DNA from: Amoebophrya sp. AT5.2
Lineage: Eukaryota; Sar; Dinophyceae; Syndiniales; Amoebophryaceae
Assembly (NCBI GenBank): GCA_005223375.1
Contig: RXOD01003922.1
Span: 1-36,992, forward strand
Direction: 5' to 3'
DNA length: 36,992 nt
Shown: positions 21,679 through 30,603 of the stretch, piece by piece
Layout of the letters: the number at the start of each line of letters is the position of its first letter
How positions within the stretch are numbered: the stretch's first letter is position 1
Notes under the pieces: generated by a model
Seen by the model: the letters and a program-made list of their open reading frames with translations, nothing else
Told to the model about the DNA's origin: nothing
The model's database searches: none
Translations under genes and position numbers: made by a program

Positions 21679-24079
21679 TCAAAACAAAGTTCTTCCATTC
21701 ACAAAAAAGAAAGTCCAGTTCGAGACATCGGGGAGCTCTCGTAGTGTAGCTTCCATCTCGGCAGCGACCTGATCGAGGCAGTCGCGCACTTCTTGTTTGG
21801 TGAAACCAAAATTGGTGCCGTACGTAGCTCCTAATTTGTCGAGCATTTCTACCCGTGTGCACGCGTCGGCGGCGTTGTCGTGGGTGTTAATGTAGGCGTA
21901 GAAACTGTAAACGTCAGCATGGACATTATATTTTCCTATCGCCGCCACAGCTGCTGCAGCGGTGGGACACCGTAGGTTGCCCTTGACGATGCCGTAGCAT
22001 GCTGCGACATTGTCGCAGTGCATCACCGCGTTGGAGTTTGCTAGTTGTTTTTTGAAAAGGAGCTGCGACATGTACACTGCTACTAGTTCGTAAACCAAGA
22101 CTGTTTTTCGTTTTAAACATTCTGGTAGCTCTTTCTGTGTGAGGTAGATAGAAAATCCTTGGGAACTTCCGTCAGGGTCAAAGAAGAGACCGCCAAGGGC
22201 TACTTGGTCACTCTTCTCTGAGGCGGAAGCATCTGTCATTACGTGTGTCCTACCTTTCATAGCCGTAGAGGAGCGGAGGATCATGGGGGTACGACTTTCT
22301 ACCTCCTCGACCATTTTGTTGGAGAGGGCTACGAGCATGTTTCTGCAGGTGTCAGTTTTGATGATGCCGAAGAAGGCGCCGCCCTTGGCCAGGAGGCTGT
22401 AGATATGCCGGGTCAAGGGTACTCCTCTCTTCACACTGCGCCAAAAGGTGCAGTGTATGAAGAGGCCGCTCAGCTCCTCCAAGCATTCCTTGATTTGTAC
22501 TAGGGTCTCCCTTGGGACCGTGGTCGACTTCGCCAGTGCCAGGAGCTTCTGGAGTTCCCTAACCTTAGAGCCTACTGCGTCGATCTTCTTCTCGGTCAGT
22601 CTGACCTACACGCGATCGTCGAAGGAAGTGAAGTCGATGCCTAAAAGCTCGATAGTCACTCCTCTTCCCGCGAATTCGCATTTTGTAGGTTCTACCGCAA
22701 TGCCGCATAGTGCGAGCATTTTGCGTATTGCATCCATGTAAACTGCTCCCAGCTTGGGGGTGGACATAAAAATTATGTCATCTATGTAGACTGTAGCTGG
22801 TATTTTCAGTAATTTGTTAACCAAATGGTTAAGAAACTCAGAAATTGTGCCTACAAACCCAAAGACGGAATGGACGTTGCCAAAAGACAACGCCGACAGC
22901 CGCCCGAACTCGTACTTTTTGGTGGTTGGGTTGTAGATCTGGAAGATGTTCCTTTTAGGTTCTCTTACAGGTAACTGGAGGCAAGCTTCGTACAGATCGA
23001 GCTTGCCAAAGCATGGCACGAAAGAAGGGCCGGTGTAGGGGGGGAGCTTCGCTTCAACTCTAGAGGTGTCTTGCCAGGTCATCCTTTCCCCTTTCTTTTT
23101 GTCCTTCCTGTTAGCCAGCACGGACGCAGTCACGTGGTCCTTGGTCTGCGTGATGGTCTCGCCCAGGGTGGGGCTCATGCAGTAATGGATCATGTCCACT
23201 ATAGCATCTGTTCCCGGGAGGCTCATGTGTTCTTGTATCGGCGAGAGAAGATCACTTCTGATCTTCTCGCTCGCTATCGGGCGAACCTTGCGCCAGAGCC
23301 CCGTGTCCGGGTCCATCTTCTGCCCCAACCTTGGTGCGAGAAAAAATAAGAATTCGCGACGTGAAATGAGGAAAGCAAATGTTACAACAGAAGATACAAC
23401 TATAGCGAAAGAAAGATGAATACCCGAAGTAGGGCCACACCCATGTTTTTGGTGGGACCTCGCTCTTCTCTATCCTTGTCGCGTGTGGCCCGTTAAACAG
23501 CTTGACTACAGCGTCGCAGCAACGCCGCTGGGTCTGCTCGTCCTCGAACTTGTAGGGGGTTTTTCGTATTTTTGCTTGTTGGTCTAGTGCTATCTGGCGA
23601 TGGTAGATGCTAGATCGTACGTCGTTGAGGCGCTGCTGTTCTCCTTTTGTGAGCGGTTTGGCATCGGGCCAGACTCCGCAAATAGGAACTAGTCCTTCGA
23701 CGCCGTAGCCCCGCACGAGGTAGCCCCTGGGACCGAAAACTCGGTCGCGTGCCTCCTTGGACATGTAGCCAAGATGCTCGGCCAGCAGCTGGAGGAAGTA
23801 CGGGGATTTTTCTTGTGTCCCGTACTCCTTATCGTATCCCACATAGTGGTGGGAGATCTCCTGGGGATGGTGCTGGACGGTCTTATCTTCTAAGATACGA
23901 CCGAAGTCGTGGTGGGCGTGGTCCCAGTTTGATTCGGAGTCGCGTCGCTGTTTTGTCCAGAAGTCGACGATCGCTTGTAGCCGCGCGATCTCAGCTTTGA
24001 CCGCTTCGTCCTCTTCGATCAGAGTTTTGGCTCGGAGGTCGTCAAGCGACGACTTCCGGAGCGTGGAGATAGCAGCCAT
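21679..24079 (-). CDS. Reverse transcriptase-RNase H polyprotein, with intron and in-frame TAG
   Basis: Exon 1 (complement 23424-24079, ATG at 24079) encodes a charged N-terminal region. A 94-base GT-AG intron (23330-23423, phase 2) joins ..WVWPYFG to LGQKMDPDTG. RT motifs follow: RKVRPI (fingers), FGKLDLYEACLQLP (first catalytic Asp), LSFGNVHSVFGFV and VYIDDIIF, the YxDD box at 22777-22788. The frame meets TAG at 22606-22608 and then stays open to 21679 with typical connection sequence (VRLTEKKIDAV) and an RNase H domain. That domain has Asp in VMTDAS, Glu in VYELVAV, Asp in HCDNVAA and Asp in NAADACTR. The TAG is either a disabling mutation or a readthrough site. Product without the stop would be about 770 residues. 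No protease or integrase core is seen. Confidence 0.85.
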
Positions 24080-24248
24080 TTTGAGAGAGCCTACATAACC
24101 AGGGATACTGGGAATGAAACTTACATCAATGCGCTGCTGCTCTGAAACGTAGTGATAGGATTTTGTGGGAACAAATAGCAAGACGGACAGCGATTGTAGC
24201 TGCGTCTAACGATCGCTCTTCACTCTTCGCTCTACTCTCGCCAATGTA

Positions 24249-24290
24249 AGAATGTTCCTCGGGTCAACACTCGTCGACAGTGAACATTCT
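24249..24290. repeat. Inverted repeat in the Gag-Pol spacer
   Basis: AGAATGTTC at 24249-24257 and its exact complement GAACATTCT at 24282-24290, separated by 24 bases, could fold as a hairpin. It lies in the 580-base non-coding spacer between the Gag-like stop and the RT start, upstream of the RT ORF in the element's direction. A role in translation, splicing or replication is only a guess. Confidence 0.5.
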
Positions 24291-24660
24291 AAGCAAGTAG
24301 GTGCGCCATGCACGCAAGAGCTTGGTTAGCTTTTTCTTTTTGGTGGGTAGGGTTTTCATGGAGGATCACCATCGTTTTTTGTATTTTATTTTCTCAGCTT
24401 GAATGTTAAGTGGGGGGATTTCTAAGTGGGATGTGGCTCTACTATACAAAAAGTGAGTTCGCAGCCTATTATACTAGGGTCGGGTAAAACTCCGTGATGA
24501 ACTACCTATTCGAGTGAAACTATACACCAACACTGTTCATTTCCCGAAATTGTACAGCAAAATTGTAGTTCCCGTAGTGCTTGCCCTTCGGATTCTGCAC
24601 AAAACACTATTCCCATATAGGTTCATGCTCGTGCCCCAAGGCTGCTTCAATTGTACACAA

Positions 24661-27600
24661 CTACTTCTTCTTGCAAAAGTCGTTGTAGAACTTGTTTGTG
24701 ACCGGATGGCCTCCCAGATCCCGTTTACAATTGTCGCCGCCAACACACTTGGCTTCGATACCCTTGTCGTTTTTGAGTCCCAGTTTCTGTGCGAGGTAAA
24801 ACATACATAAACCTTGTACTCCTTCGAATGCATTTTTCGGGCATGAAGTAACTTTGCAAATCTCCTCTCGCCACGCTTGCACCTGCGGATTGGGGGCGCG
24901 GGTGTTATCGTTCAACCGCCGCACCTTCGTGTCGTCAGCAACATTCCCGTTGTCGGGCGGACGCGTGAGGTCGATCCCGGTGGGGATGTGGCCGAGGGTG
25001 AGGCCTTTCCCGTGACGATCTTTCCCTCCTCCTTTAGTCGTGGAGTAATCGTAGTGGTAGGCGGGGTTGGTGGCCCATGCACTTTGCCACGCCGCGTTGA
25101 GAGCCGCTTGCTGCTCGACAACCTTTCTTGCAGCTGCTTCGGCCTGCGTTTCGAAGGAAGAATAACCTGGCTGGCCTTTGCCACCTGGCTGGCCTTTGCC
25201 ACCAGGACCGCCTTTGTTATTCTTCCTGCGGCGAGCACCCGGGGGCTGGTCGCCGTCACCTGGCGGAATGTCGGCCGGCGCGTGGGTGGAAGGAGGCGCC
25301 TTTGGGTTGGTAGCCGCCGACTGCGCTTTGGGCACGGTTTTGATGCAGTTGTAGATGAGGTTGTACAGATCGTCGATGGACATGTTCTTTTCTTCGACGT
25401 GGAACAGAGTGTCAGCGAGCTTGAGGTAGACCTTGATGAGGACCCGCTTCTGGCAGGTCTGGGCGAGCTGGGAATCACCGCTTTTGAGCCGGCGCGCCAG
25501 TTCTTGGAGCCGTTCGGCGCGTTTCTGGTGGGACAACTTGTAGAATCCTGCTTGGAGTACAAACATCGCGATCACGTTGTTGATGGTGAATTTCGTGGCG
25601 AGGGTCTTCGCATTGTGGTCAGGTGCGCACTGCGGGTCGAAGTGATTTTTGCAGCTGAAGGGCCGCACGTCCTTGAAGGTCTCGCTTGTAGCGATACGGA
25701 GCGCGGAAAATGTGGGTCGGTTGACGACATCGATCGTGTTGTACAGATCCCCTTCGTTCATCAGTGCACGGCGTGCATTATCTTCGTAGACTTCTGCTGT
25801 TTCGTTTTTGTCTATACAACCCAGCGGATAAAAGGAGCCAGCCTTGTCGAAGGTGGCCTTGTTATCGGTAGAGACTTTGTCGACTGCTTTTTCGAAGGGG
25901 CGGCGGCGGTACACACCGTTCATCGCGCCGGTGCACCACCGCTCAAGGGCAAGACTGCCCTCCTCCTCGTCGTCGTCATTGTATTTTTCGAGCATGTACT
26001 GGATCGTAGAGCGGAGCGTCAGCCCGTACGTGAAGTCGGACGGAAGGGACGGCGTCTCGAAGTCGCCTGTCGCATCTTCCTCATCGGATCTCGCCTTGAG
26101 GTACTCAGAGGCGATGTGGAAAATTTCCCGAAAGAGCATGGGGTTGAGAACTCTCCCCTTGTCGGTGGCGACCGTGAGCACAAACGGCCATACATCAACG
26201 GGTACTCGCTGGTCGGTGCGGTGGGGGTACCGGTGCGTCCCGGTGATGGCTGTTTCAAGGTACTGGTGGTAGTCTTTGTGGTTTAGGTCTGCTGTTTTCT
26301 TTCCGTTCCTCGTCTCGTCGCGCTTTTTTCTCGAGCGGATCTTGCTCGCGAAGTCAGGCTCGAAGTCTTCAGGCTTACTGTCCAGCACAGGCTGGGCGTA
26401 GGTGCACTCGACAGAGAAAGCGCTGCTGACGAACTTTCGGCCGCCGTCCGGATGGCGCGACGCCAACTGGTACTGCGTGTCGCGAAACGCTGCTTCTTCC
26501 TGGTGGTACTGCTCGATGAGGAGTTTTTCTTCCGCCATGAGTGCCATCTTTTTCTTCAGCTTCTTCATGCGTCCCACACGTACTGCCTCTGAGTCGTTAG
26601 ACGAAGCACTACTATCGCTGCCAGCAGAATCATCCGATGACTGGGCCTCGGCTTCAGCTGCTTCTTTTTTCTCTTTCTTGCGTAGCAGATTTGCTTTTTT
26701 GAGGATCTCCTTCTGCTTCTTGATCTCATCTGCCGTCGCATGTAGCACTCCACTGTCATCATGGAAGAGGCCACCGCCGTGGACGCGCATTTCGGAGAAG
26801 GCTCGGCTTCTTCCCGACAGCCCATGCACTGCCGAGCCGCCTAGGAGGTTGTGGAGTGTGTGCTGCGTACCCGTTTCCGCTTTGGGAGCTTGCTTCACCT
26901 CGCCCTTCTTCTTCGGCGGCCCGTCAATCGGGGCTAGGCCTTTGTTACCTTTCCCCGCAGCGGTAAGAGCGATGTTATGGTGTTGCTTGTCCGTAAAGGG
27001 CTGCTGTTTGAGGTTTTTGTGGAGCCCTGGCGGCGGGAGGCCCGACTCCGACTTGTCGCCGGGCTTCGGTTTCCTCTTCCCATCTTCTGCTTGCGCCTTT
27101 TTGTTGAGGGAGTTTTGTAGAGATGCGGGCTTCTTCAGGTCGGAGGATGAAGCAGGAGCGGCGCTTGCCGCTTCCTCTTCTTGCTGACGCTGCTTGCGGA
27201 TGGCTGCCTGTTCTTGTGCCATGCGCTTCGCCTGTTCTTCCTGCTGCTTCTTGATGCGTAGATTGGTGATCTGCGCCATCCAATCGCGCACATGGAACTC
27301 CCACAACGTGTTCGTCCACTCGAAGACGCTGGCTTGGTTGCCGTCGTCTTCGAAGGGCCAGGGGTCTTCTCCACACTGCATGGCGTAACCGCAGAGAGCT
27401 TCGCGAGATCTGGGCGCGAGTCCGATGAAGATTTCCAGCTGCGGTTTGAGGCAGTGGTGCATGTGGTCGAGGGTGGCGATCTTTTTGATTGTCTCGGCTC
27501 TCTTGGTCCAGGTGGCTGGCATCATGATGATAATCTTGCAACGCAGCCACAGGAAGCCCAGCTGCCAGGTCAGGACGTGTTTCGGAGTATACTTGCCCGA

Positions 27601-28374
27601 AAACATCGCGAGCACCAGGGGGTGGGCGTTCTCCTTGTTTTTGATGACGAACAGCCATACCATGACCAGGTACTGGCGGGAAAGCTTGACAAAGTCGAAG
27701 CCGGGCTGCTCGAGGGCTCGCAGGAACTTCTCGCAGTCGTGGACACCTGTATTTAATTTGTGTGAGTATAGGTTGTTCAGAAGGTAAAACATAGGTTTAT
27801 TTGGTAGGAGAGTACCTGTGATTTTCTCTTGGCCTTCTTTGGAGGCAAAGCGGACGCAACTGCAGCACGCATGCAGTGTAATCCGCGCGAACTCCTCGCA
27901 CCTCAACAGGTTGGTGTAGTGGTCTTTTTGTAGTCCGTCCCGCTCAGGACAGGCCAGCAGGGGGCCGTGCTTGTCAACATCCAGCTGCTCGAGGAAGGCG
28001 CTGGCCGGGTGTTGGTAAACTCTGGTAGTAGCCGCATCGAGGGTCTCGCACGCTATCGTGTTCAGCTTGGCATGCGTCTCGCGGAGGACAGTAGCTGCTT
28101 TGGCTACGATTTCCGCGACTGTTGCATCTTCCGACGCGATTGTAGCTGGTCCTGGAAGAAACCAGCTTCCGAGTGATTTAGGGATTCCTCCCATGTTGTC
28201 GGGCTCTTGCTTCTGCTCGGGCGCGACTGCTGCACTAGTAGTAGTTTCTTGCTGCTGTGGCAGAGCGGGCTCCGCGTGGGCACCGGCTTCATCCACAGCT
28301 CCATCTGCGACGTCGACAGAGATGAATCCCTCTTCATCGACAGAGCTCTGGTCTTTTCCTTCGTCGGCAGTCAT
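24661..28374 (-). CDS. Large Gag-like protein of the retroelement
   Basis: Continuous frame of 1237 codons from the ATG at 28374; removal of a likely 69-base intron (27747-27815) would leave 1214 residues. Acidic N-terminus, a helical Cys/Trp-containing region (about 90-360), a Gln/Glu/Lys/Arg coiled coil (about 370-410), Lys/Pro-rich linker, Ser/Asp tract near 640, a folded-looking region (about 690-1040), a GGKGQPGGKGQPG-type basic Gly-rich segment (about 1085-1100) and a C-terminal Cys/His cluster (CKVTSC, CVGGDNC, HPV, FCKKK). Position 5' of RT-RNase H, the RNA-binding-like Gly/Lys tract and the terminal Cys cluster suggest a structural, nucleic-acid-binding Gag. No standard CCHC knuckle is present, so this is inference. 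It is much longer than most DIRS Gags. Confidence 0.65.
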   Translation of the reverse strand: MTADEGKDQSSVDEEGFISVDVADGAVDEAGAHAEPALPQQQETTTSAAVAPEQKQEPDNMGGIPKSLGSWFLPGPATIASEDATVAEIVAKAATVLRETHAKLNTIACETLDAATTRVYQHPASAFLEQLDVDKHGPLLACPERDGLQKDHYTNLLRCEEFARITLHACCSCVRFASKEGQEKITGTLLPNKPMFYLLNNLYSHKLNTGVHDCEKFLRALEQPGFDFVKLSRQYLVMVWLFVIKNKENAHPLVLAMFSGKYTPKHVLTWQLGFLWLRCKIIIMMPATWTKRAETIKKIATLDHMHHCLKPQLEIFIGLAPRSREALCGYAMQCGEDPWPFEDDGNQASVFEWTNTLWEFHVRDWMAQITNLRIKKQQEEQAKRMAQEQAAIRKQRQQEEEAASAAPASSSDLKKPASLQNSLNKKAQAEDGKRKPKPGDKSESGLPPPGLHKNLKQQPFTDKQHHNIALTAAGKGNKGLAPIDGPPKKKGEVKQAPKAETGTQHTLHNLLGGSAVHGLSGRSRAFSEMRVHGGGLFHDDSGVLHATADEIKKQKEILKKANLLRKKEKKEAAEAEAQSSDDSAGSDSSASSNDSEAVRVGRMKKLKKKMALMAEEKLLIEQYHQEEAAFRDTQYQLASRHPDGGRKFVSSAFSVECTYAQPVLDSKPEDFEPDFASKIRSRKKRDETRNGKKTADLNHKDYHQYLETAITGTHRYPHRTDQRVPVDVWPFVLTVATDKGRVLNPMLFREIFHIASEYLKARSDEEDATGDFETPSLPSDFTYGLTLRSTIQYMLEKYNDDDEEEGSLALERWCTGAMNGVYRRRPFEKAVDKVSTDNKATFDKAGSFYPLGCIDKNETAEVYEDNARRALMNEGDLYNTIDVVNRPTFSALRIATSETFKDVRPFSCKNHFDPQCAPDHNAKTLATKFTINNVIAMFVLQAGFYKLSHQKRAERLQELARRLKSGDSQLAQTCQKRVLIKVYLKLADTLFHVEEKNMSIDDLYNLIYNCIKTVPKAQSAATNPKAPPSTHAPADIPPGDGDQPPGARRRKNNKGGPGGKGQPGGKGQPGYSSFETQAEAAARKVVEQQAALNAAWQSAWATNPAYHYDYSTTKGGGKDRHGKGLTLGHIPTGIDLTRPPDNGNVADDTKVRRLNDNTRAPNPQVQAWREEICKVTSCPKNAFEGVQGLCMFYLAQKLGLKNDKGIEAKCVGGDNCKRDLGGHPVTNKFYNDFCKKK
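27747..27815 (-). other. Stop-free 69-base intron inside the Gag-like ORF
   Basis: In the sense direction the sequence runs ATCACAG/GTACTC ... AAATACAG/GTGTCC. The 69 bases are A+T-rich against GC-rich flanks, a multiple of three and free of stops, so the frame is open with or without removal. Translated, it gives an unlike-the-neighbours hydrophobic/Asn-rich stretch (YLLNNLYSHKLN). Borders match other introns in the window. Confidence 0.6.
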
Positions 28375-28807
28375 CTTTTCGTTTTAGTATCTCGCGCGTA
28401 AAACATAAAGCTCTCTAGGGGTATTGCTAATACTCTACTTCTCTTAGCTAACTGCAAAGTTCTGTTGAGCTTCACGGCAAGATTCAGAAGGTTTTTTGAT
28501 GATGTCGGTTTTGTGTTAGGTTTTGTGCGCAAAGAAACACAAGCGAAAAAGCCCCGAAGCGATTTCTCTCGTCTCTCTTCCCGAAGAAAAATACGGGCCC
28601 ACGCTGGTGCGTTCGCTCCTTGTGGCAAAGAAAGCGCGACAGCTACATACAGATGCTCGCCCATTTTTACCAAGACTCATTCGTCATCTCGTGCACACAT
28701 CAGAGTGCTTTTGTCATTGCACAGTGTCAGTTAGGAACAATTGCGTTTTCGTAAACGGAACATGGTGTGACTGCATCTACTTGTGTGGCGGCCTGAGGCG
28801 TTGCTAC

Positions 28808-29675
28808 TTATTCAACGCTTTTCGGGCTCATCGAGACCTCTGGCGGTAGGACAACTTTGTCCATCCTTTTCAGCCTCCTCGCCGGCAGTGGGGACGTAGG
28901 CGGTCCCTTGGCATCCGGGGCGTCGCACAAGTCCTTCGGAAGGTCGAGATACTCCTCATCGTCCAACGGGTTGCGGCGTAGCATGTATTTCTCCGGGGTG
29001 GATTCTTCCGAGGAGTCGACCTCATCTCCGTTGGCGTTCACCTCTTTCTTGGGGAAGATGTCGCGATCGATGATGATATCGACGATCCGTTTCACGATGC
29101 GGTCTTCCTTCTCCCGATTCTTGATCGGGTCGCACACCGCTTGCATGATAGCCTTAACATGGGCGCTGGTGTCGAAGACCTCGTCCCTGTTGTGGCGGAA
29201 AGAAAGTAAACATCATTTTACTAGGATAGGAGTAGATGTGGTAGTGAATGTATGTTAGTAATAACTGTAAGTACTTCCACGCTTGGTCGTGTTTGGGGTG
29301 GAGAATGCGACGCGGGTAGACCGGGTCGAGCGGGACTTGCTCCGGGCCATCCGGGAAGGGGTGCTCGTTGATTCCTGGCATCGGGTTGTGGCACAGCTGC
29401 ACGCTGCCAACCGACTGCTGATTCGCATCATAGGGCATCAGGCTGCGGTGATGCACGAACGCGCCAAGCGCCTTGTATGCGACGTAGGCCGTGTCGTAGG
29501 ACTTACCGTAGTCGCAGGCTTTGTAGTTTTTCTGTGCATCGAGACACTGGTCTACGATGAAGTCCAACAGTTTGCCCGGCTGCCAGGTGACGAAGTCCAT
29601 CGCCTCCGGGCGGCTCGGCAGCGTCATGCGCCGTTCGTGATCGGTTACTTCTTTCGAACTAGAAGAGCCAGACAT
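28808..29675 (-). CDS. Two-exon ORF at the 5' side of the retroelement, unknown function
   Basis: Exons, complement of 29275-29675 and 28808-29186, joined by an 88-base GT-AG intron (phase 2), giving 259 residues from the ATG at 29675 (MSGSSSSKEV). The N-terminal half has mixed polar and aromatic composition with two Cys (DQCLDAQ, KACDYGKS). The C-terminal half has a basic/Ile helix (EDRIVKRIVDIIIDRD), then an acidic Glu/Asp tail. No domain recognised. It lies 433 bases upstream of the Gag-like ATG, on the same strand and inside the inverted repeats, so it may be an accessory or first Gag ORF; a separate host gene remains possible. Confidence 0.6.
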
Positions 29676-29699
29676 CTCTAAAAACTTAAGCTGAGCGAA

Positions 29700-29984
29700 C
29701 TACGTGGAACAGGTGAAGAGAGGGCGTGGGAGCACAGCCAGCTTCGATGCAAACTTACGCAACTTAAGTCGTGCCTTTTCTGCAAGAGCTGGCGGAATTC
29801 TCTGAGATGTGTCTGGGTCAGGGAACAATGAGGCTTCGGATGCCTTCACAGTAACAACTTTCATGCCGTTTGCCCATGGAATGTCAGTTCTTTCCATCTC
29901 GAAAGTAAATCTATACCCGCGGTGATGGGGCCTCGTCGGCCTTTCTGTGTGTGGATCAGTTTCAGGCATCCTTCGAAAAAACAT
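29700..29984 (-). CDS. Small ORF near the right end of the retroelement
   Basis: 94 residues from the ATG at 29984, ending 24 bases before the ATG of the 259-residue ORF. Composition looks like protein (RFTFEMERTDIPWANG, VTVKASEASLFPD, ALAEKARLKLRKFASKL). A consensus-like donor (GTAAGT) occurs inside it near 29756, but I could not find an in-phase acceptor joining it to the next ORF, so it is listed as a single exon. Function unknown; it could be the first ORF of the element. Confidence 0.4.
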   Translation of the reverse strand: MFFRRMPETDPHTERPTRPHHRGYRFTFEMERTDIPWANGMKVVTVKASEASLFPDPDTSQRIPPALAEKARLKLRKFASKLAVLPRPLFTCST

Positions 29985-30306
29985 CGGCTACTGCGCGTTT
30001 TTCAAGAGAAAAAACCGCCATCGTGCTTCGAGCAGTGTTTTGGTCGGTCGTACAAAGGTACCCATAGAGTGAACTCCCTCGAAAAGAAACAGACGCCGCG
30101 ACATCGAGCCGAGCGTGCGAATCGAAGACGAGAGTCGATATGTGCGAGGGTGAGTATGTGCAGATTTGTGGTGGAACACACTGCACTGACTTCGCTTCTT
30201 GGCAGCGTCGCAGTCACGACAGCCAGGTGCTTGGTACTTGCGTTCGTGCGCACTACTGTCATCTCGACTCACCCCGCATCGGGGGAGGAGGTCTCAGTAG
30301 GAGTAA

Positions 30307-30479
30307 GCCTCGACCGAGGCACGTGAATGTAAGTGAGGGTGACCCACCTCCGTAGGAGGCATGTGCGGGTAGGTGAGTGGGGGTGCAAGTGAGTGTGTGG
30401 GTGCGTAAGTGAGTGCCTTCAGTCCATGTGGGTGCGCGGTGGCAGTGGGACTGAAGGGAGGGCCACTTCAAAAGAAGTG
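30307..30479. repeat. GT-rich tract with a series of short hairpins
   Basis: Just inside the right inverted repeat. Perfect short palindromes follow each other: GCCTCG-AC-CGAGGC (30307-30320), GGGT-G-ACCC (30337-30345), CCTCC-GTA-GGAGG (30347-30359), a 10-bp stem CCTTCAGTCC / GGACTGAAGG (30416-30425 and 30448-30457) and CACTTC-AAAA-GAAGTG (30464-30479). Between them is a simple GTGAGTG/GTGGGTG-like tract (30362-30415). This is the presumed 5' leader of the element. Confidence 0.7.
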
Positions 30480-30584
30480 TTTATCATACAAGAACAAGTA
30501 ACTGAGTCGGTTCCGCATCTGTCTACTCAAGACAAGTCTTTCTCATAGTCAGTGGCATAACCACCAACAAGAGAACTACTCGTA

Positions 30585-30603
30585 CCCGCCATCCCTGCCG
30601 AGA
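30585..30603 (-). repeat. Right terminal inverted repeat of the retroelement
   Basis: Reverse complement of the 19-mer at 20160-20178. In the element's own direction it is the first sequence, about 620 bases before the first ORF. See the left copy. Confidence 0.7.

Larger units (their letters stand above)
20160..30603 (-). mobile_element. Tyrosine-recombinase retrotransposon (DIRS/Ngaro-like)
   Basis: On the minus strand, in order: small ORFs (29984-28808), a Gag-like ORF (28374-24661), RT plus RNase H (24079-21679) and a tyrosine recombinase (21405-20239). Presence of RT-RNase H with a separate tyrosine recombinase and no DDE integrase or aspartic protease defines the YR-retrotransposon (DIRS-like) order. 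A perfect 19-bp inverted repeat at 20160-20178 and 30585-30603 brackets all ORFs and is taken as the likely termini; the true ends may differ. No target-site duplication is seen at these borders, as expected for a recombinase-integrated element. A Dam-type methyltransferase, found in DIRS proper, was not recognised. Introns in two or three ORFs and an in-frame TAG are unusual. Membership of any named family is undetermined. Confidence 0.8.

Noticed and set aside
24780..24805. 26-base GT...AG segment inside the Gag-like C-terminus
   Set aside because: Too short for a spliceosomal intron of the size class seen elsewhere in the window, and its removal would shift the frame.
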